64,000 nt of DNA from Hofstenia miamia (taxonomy: Eukaryota > Xenacoelomorpha > Acoela > Hofsteniidae). The DNA lies in assembly GCA_900660155.1 (NCBI GenBank), contig CABFPE010000137.1, positions 600,478-664,477 on the forward strand. Direction: 5' to 3'. Positions 25,301 to 39,300 of this stretch are shown here, piece after piece; within the stretch, counting starts at the first letter, position 1; the number at the start of each line of letters is the position of its first letter. The notes beneath the pieces are model-generated. The model was given only the letters and a program-made list of their open reading frames with translations. It had not been told where the DNA came from and made no database searches. The translations under genes were made by a program, and so were the position numbers.

Positions 25301-28300
25301 TATCATGCCCGCGTTCCACCCGCTCTTACGTTCAAAATAACAGGTCTAAACCAGGCTCGTTTCCAAACCGGATGATAAATTATTACATTGCTTCAGCCTA
25401 CTCATTAACAAATTAATTAAGTGAACTGTCGAAGAACATACATGTATATAGAAGAGACAGTAGCAAGTGTCATCATCAATACAACCACCACCGGCTTCCT
25501 CCGCAATGCATATTATTCCGCAACGCGCATGCGTGCCCGTTGCGGATGCGGCAAATTTTCTATTGTTTACTCAAAAACAATTACTTTTGGAAAATCTCAA
25601 ATATGCCAGTAGAAACAGAAAAATAATTTGATTTGAATGAATTGTGGAAATGAGAAAAAAATTGGCCTATTGCCTAGATTACTCCTAGCGAGTTATAAAC
25701 AATGAAATTCATATTTAAAGTGTATGGCATCCGCAACGCTCATTAACGACTTTTTTAAAGAATACGCTCAAATCTTGGATTCTGATATATATTCTTTATA
25801 TGTAAAAAGTTTAATTAGTAGTATCTGACAAAAATGATACTCATGTCGTAAATAATCTAAGTATTGCCTTCCTTTTCAGGTCAAAAGATGCTTTTAATAA
25901 CAATTTCACAGCAAAATTTAGTTATTTTATTCAAAATTTTTAGTATTATTCATAATAACTAGCGCTAAAGATTATAAAACATTTCTGTTGTCCACAATTT
26001 ACAAAATGACACAAAAAACGTATTTAATGGAAAGCGAGGATATTATAAATACAAGAAAATACTGCACGCTTTATAGTCCAGGCATACAAACGTTAACTAA
26101 AATTCTACCTGAAGTAAGAGACAGAATTATCTTGATATAGGAAACAATTCTGCAAGAGTACATTCAAGATTGTTCTAACATCAGCAATATGTAAACTATG
26201 TAGAGTAAAATTGCTAGCTAACCCTAACCCCAATCAAATGAACAGTTACCGTAGAGAATTTGATTTTCGAGTATGTCTTTTTCTCGGATTCGGTAAGTTT
26301 AGCAACAGCGTCATTGATATGTGGCACTTTGATATTTCCGTTAACATCAACAAGGGAAGATAGTAAAGAAACAAGATCCGTCATTGCTTCGTGTCTAAAA
26401 ATCAAATTAAAAAATTAAATATTTTAAACTATCGCTTGTTTCAGTACAATAATGACGCTACACATTTTTTCCCGGTTATTGTAATTACATATTCGTGCTC
26501 TAAAATTGTTATACAATTTCCACATAAATTCATTCAAATGGAATAGATGTCTTCTGCTACATTTTCTTAGAAAAGCATGTTCTTAATCACGGTGGGTAAT
26601 ATATTTCATAACTATGTTAGTCATCTTTTCGTTTATCAGGTATGGCAGACTTTTTTCTCTATTTTGTCAAAATTAAAGATCTTTCACCAAATTATTCTGC
26701 CATCTCACATTTTTAGTTGCGCAATTATATAGCTTGCAATATATACAGTACTGGCCAAAAGTTTGGGAACAGTAATCTGTCTAAAGCGTGTTTTATGCTA
26801 TTTCCTGGGCACTTCGTAAAATTCCTGGAATTCCCAATTTTTTCTTAGAATTTACAACAGATTCATTTAGCCAATCAAATTAACACAACTTTAGATTTAC
26901 ACACAATACATTTTCACTGAAAAAGCACTATCATTATAATTTGAAATATGGTCCGTGGTAGTGAAATTTCACCAACACAGCGTAGTCAATTTCACATCTT
27001 GTACGAGGAGGGGTACAATTATCGCGCTATAGCTGTTAGAATGGGCGTGTCAGTATCTTCGATATCCAGAAGTGTTATTCGCTATCAGCAACTGCAAAAT
27101 TTTTCATTTCGCAAGCGGTCTGGAAGACCAAAGGTGACAACCCCTCAGACAAACCGTCTCATTCACCATTACATCGTCAATCAATCATTCTCTTCATCTT
27201 CTGAAGTGAAAGCAAATCTAGGTGCGGTAGTGCAGAATGTATCAACACGCACCATTAGGCGTCGATTGAATACTACCTTTGACCTTCCATTGTGCAAACC
27301 GGCAGCCAAACTTCAATTGTCTTCAAAGAACATTCAAGAACGGTTGCGCTTCTGAAGTCAAAATCAACACTACACCCCTGAGATGCGGCATCAAGTAATG
27401 CTTAGTGACAAATCGAAGATTTGCAAGTTTACATCATACCGGCCACACGTTCGAAGACCAAGAAACCAAAGATTCAACACACGTTACACGCAACAAACTG
27501 TCCGCTCAGCACCTTCTGTGATTATTTGGGGTGCTATAACTACGAATGGGCTTGCTGGTCTGCATTTTTTCCTCACAACGAGACAGTCACAACCTCAAAA
27601 TAATTTAGGAGAAAGTTCCCATGTTTATGCAGCTTCTCGGAACATCTGTACTACAACAAGATGGTGCTCCTTGCCACAGCGCCAAAGTTGTGAAACAGTG
27701 GAGTACATCACAAGACTTTCCGCTGCTTGAGAACTGGTCGGGAAACTCCCCAGACCTCAACGTCATAGAAAATTGCTGGCATCACATCAAAAACTATCTG
27801 AGGAAGCGCCAATGCACATCACTCGACGATCTGAAGGAGCAAATTAAAGTGGTATGGTGCAAAGAGCTTACTGATGATTATTGTAGAAAGCTGGTCGAGT
27901 CAATGTCAAATCGCATTTCTGCGTGTTTGGCCAATAATGGCGGACATACAAAATATTAGCGAGTTTTTCTGAATTAACTATTTATTTTCTAAACGGTGTT
28001 ATCATATTGTTTCTACATTTTGTTATTATATTGTTTCTACATTGCATTTTTTAATGTAAAATACAAAAATTTCTAAATTTGGAAAGTGTTCCCAAACTTT
28101 TGGCCACTACTGTACGTATATATAACTATATACAGAAAAGCGAATTCAGTAAGTATAAGCATGGTAATGCATGTTTGCACTAAACGAACAAAATTTCAAA
28201 GCCAAGCATGACCTACTAGAGATACGGCCACATATGTTGCAAATTCCTCTCAAATCGAGAGTGTTAAGTTTTTTCTTGAATTTATTCAGTATTCATGATG

Positions 28301-30308
28301 TCTCTAACTAATTGTTCTTGTTGTATTTATGATACCAAATGATAGTGATATATTTGTTGCCAAAATGAAATGTTTTTGTATTATTTCTCTTTGGTGTTAA
28401 CTGTTGTTCATTGTTAATTCTTGAATAAAAAGAAGGAAACCCAGAAGAATTTTTTAATAAAGAAGAACTTAAGGAGCCATTGCATCTGCAAAGGATATCT
28501 CAGTATACGAAATTTAATTCTATCATTTATAAGCCCTCTAGCGATCAAGAATTGTATTGCACATTAAATTTTTACGGAAACAATGTTTCCTCTGCCCTCT
28601 TTTCACTCCTTAATAAAATTCAGTGAGGTGGAGTTGACGTAATAAAAGACTTGAAAAAATTAATAGATATGGAAAACATTTCAAAGGATTTAATTCTCAT
28701 GGTCGAGAAATGTTTCTTCAGAAGTGTGCACAGTACCAAGGTGGTGAATACATAGGTGTAAACGAAGACGGTAAGCTGTATAAGGGTATAGTTGCCTTTA
28801 TGGTAGTTGGCATGAAGGAATCGGTACCCTCTGTAATTCAAGCCATACCTGAAATATCTGTCAACGGTATCTGGTTGTCGCAACAAATGGAAAGAAATGG
28901 AAAGGTCTTAGCTGAAGCTGGATTTTCCCTTCGAGCGATTGTGAGTGGCAATCACTCGGAAAATGTCAAGGCTTATTCTAATTTAAGTGAGAAGTTTGAA
29001 TCCGGATCTTCATATTGCATACAGCATCCGTCAAACGAAAACAAGATATTTAATATGTGACACTGTTCATCTCATGAAGAAAATACGAAACAATTTTCTA
29101 AATAAAAAAAGTTCGAGTTCCTTCATTCAATGTCAATTAGAACAGCATTAAATTATCATGCATCAATGGATTCATTGCTTGGTTAGATCTCTATAAAATC
29201 TATGAAAATGACAGCAATTCAAATTTAAGAACTTACCTTGACATGGTAACAACAAACAATATGTACCACTGACTCAATTTTTGACGAAACTACTATAGCT
29301 GCTACTTGGAGCTACTTTACGAACAGAGAAGATATGCCTTCATTTCTGGAAATTGTAACTACCTGGTAGTTAGTTGCTAACTCAAAGCAAAAATACAATC
29401 CAAATGTCATTGGAAATACAGTTATCAATGGGAACAGCAAGATCAATTTCTTCAGATCCTTTGCTAATTGGCTTGAGGAATGGCAAGAGTGTCCATCATT
29501 TACACTATCGCCTCAGACATCATTAGCTTTGATAGCTACTCTTCGTGCTCAGAGTATGTTGATAGATCTTTTGACTGAAGGATATAAATATGTTATGGTT
29601 GGGAGATGACAAAGTGACACTTTGGAAAAATTTTCCCAATATAGACAAATAAGTGGAGGCAGGTTTTTAGTAGGTCTGCAAGAAGTAATTGTATCAGAGA
29701 GATCTTGACTTGTAGATTATTATTAATTGAAGATATAGATTTTTGGAAAGAAGACCTGCGTTCCGAGATGCCCTCCTTCGACGAAGATAAACTATTACAG
29801 GATTTGGACTCTGTTGAAATTCAAGAGCATTTTAGATGACAGTCGTGAAGTTTCAACTTATATTGCTGTATATATTAGCAGGAAATTGGAGAAACGATCA
29901 GAAGGCCCTATATGCAAGAGTAATTATTTGCAACTGAATATGACCTTCTCAAGTGTAACTATTTGAAGTCCTTATCGAGAAGAGGATTAGCTGTGTCTTC
30001 GCCGACATTAGAATGTTTTGTCAGCAACTGTTTTGCTACATTGGACTATGTATCAGAATTTATCCCTAACAAAAACATACTAAACGTTCAAGGTATTTGC
30101 TAACAAACATTGCAACGATATGCTCCAGCAGTCAACTTTACATGCGAAGATCACTGTCAGTGTGGATTTAAATTTGCCTCCATTCCTGTAATCAATTGCT
30201 TTTTTAATAATAGAAAGAAACTTGATAATGATTTTGTGAGTAAAGATAACGTGGCAGAGTTTAAAAAGTCAAAGAGGCAAAAAGTATGCTAGAGGAATTT
30301 TGCAATTT

Positions 30309-30346
<38 letters not shown>

Positions 30347-33300
30347 TTATACGGGCGCNNNNNNNNNNNNNNNNNNNNNNNNNNNNNNNNNNNNNNNNNN
30401 NNNNNNNNNNNNNNNNNNNNNNNNNNNNNNNNNNNNNNNNNNNNNNNNNNNNNNNATATATATATATATTTATTTATACGGGCGCTAAGTACTATGGGTC
30501 TTATACTGAGCACCCGCGGCCACCGATTTTCCCCATACCTAGCGCCCGCATGCAGTTCGGCCGGTTAACGTCAAAAAAAATCACAAATTGAGTATGCGTG
30601 ATAGCTTTAGGGGTCATTTAATAGCTACCCACCAAATTTGATCTCAAGGGAAGCAATTATCAAAAAATATATAAAAAATAAAAAAAATAAAAATATTGTT
30701 GAAAAAATTGGATTTATTGCCATTTCAATAGTTATGAATGGGTTTTGGAACTAATTTTTATATTTTCAAAAAATTTGTTCAATATCTGATATTATTTTCA
30801 GGTCAATATTGGCAATTCTTTCCAGTGAAAATGAGGTCCGCTTCCGGCCATATCAAAAATTCACATTTTCAATCACGAGATATTTTTGAATTTGATATAG
30901 GTACCTTTTCAATTCACAGAAATAACAGTAAAAAGTGAAAATTATGTAGAAAAATAATTAATAATTCATTTTTAAATAGGATATCTAGGCTGCGTAATAT
31001 TTACATCCACATTCTAGATTTGAGAGGTTTCTGAAACATGTGGCTGCTCATGTTTTTTAACATTGCTAATTAATATTATTAAAGAAATAATAGAAATTAC
31101 ATTTTGTCAACGATATAATATAATAAAATATAATATAAGAAATAATATAACAATATAATATATTCCCGCCACGTGTCGTTAATTTGGTTCTAATAAGCAT
31201 CGTGGCTGGGGCTGCTCATATCAGTTTTTACTGTAAATTGCACTCGATTTCCGATTACTTAATTGCTTTGTCTCGATTTCCGATTATTTAATTGCTCATT
31301 AGTAATTTATGCTTGACGACTGAGGAATCCCTGGGACAAGTTGGCACGCGTCGGCTCGTTCTTTCAGTTCCAGGACCACTCGTCTTTAATGGAAAGCAGT
31401 CAATCTCTTAAAAGTGTCTTAGTTTCTATGATTTCGTATTCAATGGTAGCAGATCAGACCACTGATTGATACATTCACTATTCGTCCCCTAGTGCTCTTT
31501 CTTTCGAGCTTGTGTAGCTGTATTCCAGACTTAACCTACTATCAGTGTCTAATCGGATGGTTACTTGCTAAGATATTCATATACATTCGGTCGTACAAAA
31601 CTCGCAGCCACGTGAAGGTGCTATATTATGCTAGAAAAATATAATTATATATATTTACAATATATCATAAGAAAAAAATTATATGATTTGATTGCTCAAT
31701 TTAACCCGTATCCCAGCCCAAATAATATTCTTATATATGCAAACTAATGGTTCGCCATGTACATATAAATGTCATCATTGCTTACATAGCTCCTCCATAA
31801 CCACCAGAATGAAGATCCTTTTTTGCACATGTTACAGTAGCTTCGAAGTAAACCAAACCGCGGAGACCGTATGTTATACAAGGCTTTTGCGTTCCAACCC
31901 AATAGTTATCAGAAATGACAACGTAATCAATATCCTAAAAAACAGATATAGTCTAAAAATGAAAATATTAAAATCTAAATAGAAACATCTTTTTTAAATA
32001 ATATATTTAAACAAGAATACTTTGGAAAAAAAATATTTGTATTGTTAGGTATTGCCTCCTTGCATGTATAGTAATAGATATAACCAAGCATCCCCTGCAA
32101 TACTATGGCTGGTGATCGAAGAATAGTTCTTGAGATTTCATGTACGGCATCATTGAAAAGCACTACAAGAATATGGGTTAAAATTTAGTGCCTTTCTCAA
32201 ATAAATGTAGTGTTATAGAGTGGGTTGAACAAAATAAACATATTTTGACAAAATTGCTCTCCAACCTATAGATGAAAAGCTTCCTTTTGTGGTTAAAACT
32301 GATAGCTGATGGCCCAGATTCTGCCATCGCTGCAGTCTTAACTCAGGGTGGCTTGCCACTTTTTCTCAAGAAAATTCAAAACGACATTCATCTGTTAAAA
32401 AGGAAGTTTATGCTATTGTTAAAGCTTTAAGGAAATTGAGACATTTTTTCCTTGGACACCTTACATTGGTAACTGATCAGCGTTCTATTTGCTTTATGCT
32501 CGATAATCGACAGAATTCAAAGATTAAGAATGACAAATGTAAGATGGTGTAATGAGCTAGTATCTTACAATTATATTTTTTGTACAAACAGGGTAAAAAT
32601 ACGACTACTTCACTTGCATCATTCTGTTGTATGACGTCTGACTCATTAGCTAAATTGCAACAATCTTTATGCCATCGCATTGTGACAAGGTTGTATCATT
32701 TTGTTCGATCACGAAATTTATCATTTTCTCTAGAAGATGTTAAGAAAGTTACCGCATCTTGCCAATTCTCAATTGAGACCACAATTAATAAAACTGAAGG
32801 ATCAAAATATCGAATTAACCCTTTCATTCTTATTATATCCAAATGGATACACTGAAATAGCATTGCTTAATGTGATCAATATTCCTGTATGAGGTTTCTA
32901 TAACTAATGTTTCCATTTGGAATATATTTTTAACTGTGTTTTAATTGGTCAAATTTCATCCACTCTCCATTCGAAAGCAATCCAGTAGGATTTAATATAA
33001 CGTGTCTGGAGCTGCAACAGACAGTCAGTTTTTCTGTATATATTAACTTGCTATATTAAGCTAGTTAAAATGCACCCAATTATATTGATATTTATTGTAA
33101 AACAGTGTTAATGTGTATAGTAATCAATATTGTACTTGTATTTTATTGATAAAATTGGAGCATCCAATTGGATACAATAAGAATGTAGTAATACATTATT
33201 ATTGTATCTAATTAGATACAGTTATGGAATTTCCCATAATTTATCGACATTCAACTGTGTTTTATTTTGATAGGTAAAGAACACTAAATTTTAAAGGTTG

Positions 33301-36300
33301 ACAAGTTATTACAAAAATATAATAAACACTAATATAAAATTATATGATGTGCATTTCATTTCAGATGAAAAGGTTATCTTGTAGAGCAGCTATTGGCAGA
33401 TTATTTGAAGACACTACAATACTTATTCCAGGTGGAGACAATTTCGACAATGAGCAAGAAGAGGATGAGCAGAATGAAGGCGATAATGAGGGTAATGAAG
33501 ACGACGTTGCAGAAGCAGATGAACCTCCACAACCTACAGGTAATTCTGAGCGTGTTTACAAATGGAGGCGAAATAAATCACATTTACCAGGAACAAAATT
33601 CGTTCCTTCATCTCAGACAGTTGAATGTTGTCAAAGTGTAAAATGAAAAGATGGGGGGGGGCATTGACCTCCAAGATATGATGCTCAGCATCTACAAGAT
33701 TGACCGTAAAAGTTCGAAATACTACATGAGGATTGTGTTTTATCTCATTGGGACAGCAATAGTGAATTCCTGGTTTGAATATAGATCCACATTGGAAGAA
33801 GATAAGATATCCAAGCGACTGGCATTGAAAGATTTCACTCTTGAAATTTGCGAAGGTCTTGCTAAATGCAATACAGCAATTGGTAGAAATCATGGGCGCC
33901 CTAGTACTTCTAATCCACAGTCACAAAAGAGAAAAGCTCCACAAGAAATTGCAGCAGTTGACAATGTCAGATTTGACAAGCTAGATCATTTTCCACTGTA
34001 TGCTGGCAAAGGCAGGTGTAACTGCTGCGATGGAGGTCAAACAAGGTGGAAGTGCATGAAATGTGATGTTCATTTGTGCTTAAATGATAAAAAACTGCTT
34101 TTATACTTACAATACTACAAAGAAGTAACTTTGACTACTCTTGATCCATGTACTTTGAACAGCATTTTTCCAATGAAAAATTTTAAGGACTTTGTCTACT
34201 CTTATTGTATCCATATGGATACATTTTGTATTTTTTACACAGATGACCATACAGAAATATTTGTACTACAATATGTTTTCTTATACTATAGTGTGCGTTA
34301 TTACAAAGTGTAATTTTTTTCTCTTGATGGAAAGTTTGTTTAAGAATCAAAGGGTTAAAGTAACTCAACCTTTGGAGCGTTTAAATATGGATTTCAAGAG
34401 ATCACTGCCATTTTTTACTAAAAATGTGTATTTACTAGTTGCAATCGATAAATATTCGAGGTACCTTTTGCTTTCACATGTGGGAATTTTCATGCTTCTA
34501 CCTTTATACAATATTTGACCCAGATATTTACTCTATGGGGATGCCTTCTTATAGAGATCGCTTATTTTTGTCAGGTGAATTGAAACTGTTTTTTGCATAA
34601 CAAGGGTTTGATTCAAGTAATACGGCAAGATACAATCCACGTGGGAATGAACAATGCCAACGTTACAATGTAAATCTATAACCCTAGCACTTAAGTCTCA
34701 TGGGATGCTTATAACTCAGTGGGAAACAGTAATCAGTGAAGAGTTACATTCCCAACGAACCTTACTTTGTAAATGTACAGCTAAAATGCGACAACACATG
34801 AGCGATTATTCATATTTCAGCTTAAATCTGATCTTTTACGAAGATATAGTGCGAAGAGTAAACATGAGCTTGTAGACGAAGTAGAACTTACTGACGTAAA
34901 CACCAGATATGCTACACTTCGATTTCCAACATGATGAAAAGCAATTGTTTCTTTTGAGGGATTTAGCCTTTGTGGGACAAACTTCAACAGATACCATACA
35001 TCAACGCTGTGAAGATAATTGTATTTCGGAATGCAGCACTGATACAGCTTTTGATGATTCTCATAATTGGAACAAGTTGGCACAACTCAAATTAACCAGT
35101 CAGATATAGCAGACATATCTTCAGATGAAAGTATTAAATCACCCGAGGGTTTTGCGTAGATCCCAGAGAACCTGAACAGTGCCCAAAGTTTTCCAGGCGG
35201 GCCGAATGACGTAACATGCTATATTTATAAGTTGTTTGGTATATTGTAAACACCTGATTTTGTACAAAATGCATGCAGTGTTATTCTTTCATTAGTTGCA
35301 ATAGTTGGGGTATTATATTAAATATTGTGCTCTTTTACATGGGTTTATTCACAAGTTCTCGAAGACTATACAAGAAATGTTCGTTAACGCGGTGATAATT
35401 CCATTTCAACCAATCGAAGCACAATGAAATTCCTATGATTTCGGATTGAACATAAAGATTGATAAAAAATCAACAATTTCACGTGTAAATTACATAAATT
35501 ATAATTTACAACATTCCATTATACGAAATTAGTCTGCACACTATAAACAAGTTCGTAAATTACAGAAGACGTTTATGTAGCAATTAATACATTGTGGTTT
35601 GAAGAACCCAATAGGCCAATACCCATTTACAGCATCTGATATATTATTCATTTCCTTGTTTATATGGGTAAAACTAAAAAATTCAAAAAACAATTCACAA
35701 TAACACAAAACCCTAGATTTTGAAATAGCTAAAACATAATTCCTCATACAAACTATAGATATGGAAAATTAAGTGTTTGAAAAAAGGTTATTTAACTTGT
35801 CAGAACCACTAACCCAAATCAAAAGTCATTTGGAAATTTGTTGTTTTGTGCAGTTGCTGAAAAAAATGTGGAAGAAGATGGTACAACAAATAACAAATTG
35901 ATTGAAATTTTCAATATCAATGTGTAACATTAATCTGAAAAAATGTAGATAAAACAAAATGCATGGAATCAAACATTCACTGTTAAATGATGTTCTCTTT
36001 TGGGGTTGCTACAATCTTATTCAAGATTACAGGAAGCAGATGCTAAATTTATGATTCAAGACAAGTTTCGATGTGATAATTGTAAAATAATTGAAATATT
36101 TTAAATATAACTAAAGCCAAATGGAGAAATAGAGAATCTACATTAAATATACTTATTTGAAATGAAATAACAAATAAATCATTGTCAACCTTTAAGAACT
36201 TATCCTTCTGTTCATGAAGAAGCTTGTCCAATCCAATGGAACCACTCTCCTCCATGCCTTCCAAACAGAACTAAACAAAAGCTTAATCACTAGGCAATGC

Positions 36301-39300
36301 TATAAGAAATGAATTGAAAATTTAATAGTATACACATTACTTGTTTAAAATGAAAGAATTTTTCATTTACCCAAAAGGAACTAACTTCCGAAAGCATTAC
36401 AATGTATAAGCAAAAAAATTTCATTTTCAATGCATGCATTAAAATTATAACTACTTTGTACACATTATGATTGGTCTATTGGTTTGACGTTGTATGGGTA
36501 CACACAAATCCAACTAATAACACAATTCAAGAAAATCTCCATTAACTTGAACGCTTTTAAATATCTATAGCAAACTTTATTTGTGCCATACAGCCAGCCG
36601 TGCACATCTTTTTGCATTCGGATTGATTAAATTGAAGATATGACGAAATTAATCTGCAAGATGAATGCAAAGCAGTGTGACGTAATACTCTTCATTTCAA
36701 CATAAACACGACACAACAACAATCCATCTGAGATCCACCATCTCCTCGTGGAAAGTTGGAAAAGAAAACATGATCAGCCTCCGAAGAGAACAGCAGATTG
36801 CAAAGTAGTATAAGGAAGAAGAACGAACTCATTTCCAGAGAAAGCAAGGATCAGGAAGACCACGAACGAGTACTGGAGAAGAGAATGTAACGGTTGTCCG
36901 AGAAATGATTGAGGAAGATTGTCACATTTCATGTCCTGACATTGCAATAGTTGTTGGTATTAAAGAGATCAGTGTTTGCCGAATACTGAAAATATAGCTG
37001 GAAAAGAAATCGCTTTGCAATAGATGGATCCCACACATCTTGTCCGATGTTAACAAAGAAAACAGGGTCATCTGCAGCCAAGAAATGTTGAATGCGTTTT
37101 TAACAAGAGCAAAAGAAAAAATCATGGTCATAGATGAGAAGTGGATTTACCTCCGAGACGTATCACCTAAAGAATGCAACCGTGTCTGGGTTGATGGTGC
37201 TGGTGATCGACCCGCTGTGGCAATGCGGTCAATATCCGATCGAAAACTGCCCATCATTGTTGCAAGCAACTATGCTAAGTCTTTGACTTAATCAAACTGC
37301 TTCAAGATGGAGGATTTCTTACTGTGGAAATATGCATGATCAGAGAAACAGTTTTTAGATGACAGAAAAAAACGTTACATTATTGCATATAGGATTATAC
37401 ATGTAAGTTGCAATTAAAACTAGACAAGTATTTAGGTTAAACTCTTACATTAAATAAGTTATATGATAAATTATAGACCAAATATATCAGTTGTTACACT
37501 CTATATCTCTGTAATAATTAGAAAATTACATAAGTGATAAAAACGGCCCCTATATATTTAGACTTGGCAAATTTCAGTTGAAATAAAACATTTTTATCTG
37601 TACGTTCGCTTTACCTAGAATGTTAAGAGAACAGAATGATTGAAAACACTAGTGTCACATTAATTTCAATATTATACCAATACCAAATATCTAAATTTGT
37701 AAAATGAGTATAAGATTTTGCAAAAAAGTGGGTACAACAAATATATATTTTTTGACAACTTAGATAAATTCAAGTGAAAAATGTTAATAAACATTTCAAC
37801 CTCCCTTGTGAAAAAAGAGCAACGTCATCATCAATTAAAATATAATTCTTGATAGTTCTTGAAATAAATTTTAAGAGTCCTAATAAAAACGCAAATAAAA
37901 TTGAAATACCTTGATATTAACTGGAAGTTCGATATCCAAAGCCTTGTAAGCCTTTATCACGTTGATCCATCCAAGAACAGGCCCTTTATCATCAGTAGAC
38001 CCTCGTCCATACATTTTATCATCAATTACAATTAATTCAAATGGTTCGGTGTTCCAGCCATCGGACTAAATTTAATGTTATCATACTCAACCCTCTGCAC
38101 TTAACATTCTTTTTGAGTTTGATGAAGTAGTTAACAACAAATTTACAACTAATATAAGGAAAATGTCATTCTAATTGGATGAACATTTATTTCGGATTCA
38201 GAATTCTTTGCAAACAAACATAGAAAAGGGAATGATAACATCAAGACAACACCAACCACATCCGAAAAGTAAAAACTTGATATGAATGAGAAGTTGATTG
38301 ATCATGATCATTATTGGAGTTTAGGCCTTTACATGGGATGGGATACTAATGCAATATAAGAGCGAGCGTGATCTAGCCAACAGGATGCGCATATTTAAAG
38401 CTAAATGACTCAATTCCCAAAAAATTAACATTAAAAATCATTTATAGTGCTACAGAATGCCAAATATAGTTATCTAGCTTAGGAATACATTTAATGGAAC
38501 TACATAAAGTATAGATCGAATAAAAATTCGGACAACAGCTACATATTGCAGGTAAATTGACGAAGCCAAGAACTTATTGAGTGTTTCACTCAGCTAATTC
38601 ATTAACGAAATTACCATACTTACCAATAAAGCGGGTTGTACGTCAAGATGGCCATATATGAGAATTGTTTTCTTAGATGGATCATTCCCATGTGATGCTA
38701 GGCATACAGGAGGAAGAGGAATCTCTGTGCCATCCGATAGCTTCTGCATTCCGAGCTCGTGTAGTTCATGTTTGAAGCCAAGATCATTGAGGAGCTATAA
38801 ATAATTACAATTTACTGAATAAAAATAAATTTTTCACTAGAGGTCAATTCCATTGTACAACTACATAAAGAGTCCTTTTGAAGTCATTAATTGAGATATT
38901 CGAATTTTAAATTTCAAAACGCCGAGAAATTGATTATTTTTTGCATTCCTCTTTTTGTTTTTTCCGTTTCAAGTATACACAAACCATCACCCAAAGAGAA
39001 AAAATGAAAAGTCCAGTAGTGAATGTCGTCATTCTTGTGCGGACCTACTTTCTCAGTTTCAAGACGTTGATCTAATTAATCAAAATACATTTTTTTCAAA
39101 TTTTACCGGGAGATTTCAGAAAGACTCACTTTTAATCATTTTGTAGAAGATAATCATCTGGTTATTTTATCTAAGAAACGTACGCACTGCTTTGCGGAAT
39201 GGACCATGGAATGTAAAGCTTTGAAGAGTGGGCATCAAACTACCGTTTACAAACTGCTTAACAAAATTCATATGGATGACATTATTCCTAGTTGTAATAT

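Larger units (their letters stand above)
32200..35215 (+). mobile_element. Ty3/Gypsy LTR retrotransposon fossil, pol 3' half
   Basis: Plus-strand remnants of the 3' half of a Gypsy-type pol gene: the RNase H region (from about 32280), the integrase zinc-binding region, the integrase core and the pol C-terminus reaching about 35215. No LTR, primer-binding site, gag or protease could be recognised on either side. A piggyBac transposon has inserted within the integrase region (32819-34354). The element is broken in many places, roughly ten or more, and looks old. Confidence 0.75.

Noticed and set aside
28620-28886. Minus-strand open frame as a gene
   Set aside because: It is the antisense shadow of the P-like transposase, whose plus-strand motifs are clear.
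31140-31640. 5' LTR of the Gypsy fossil at 32-35 kb
   Set aside because: No matching copy on the 3' side, no primer-binding site and no TG...CA borders; a dipeptidase exon also lies between it and the fossil.
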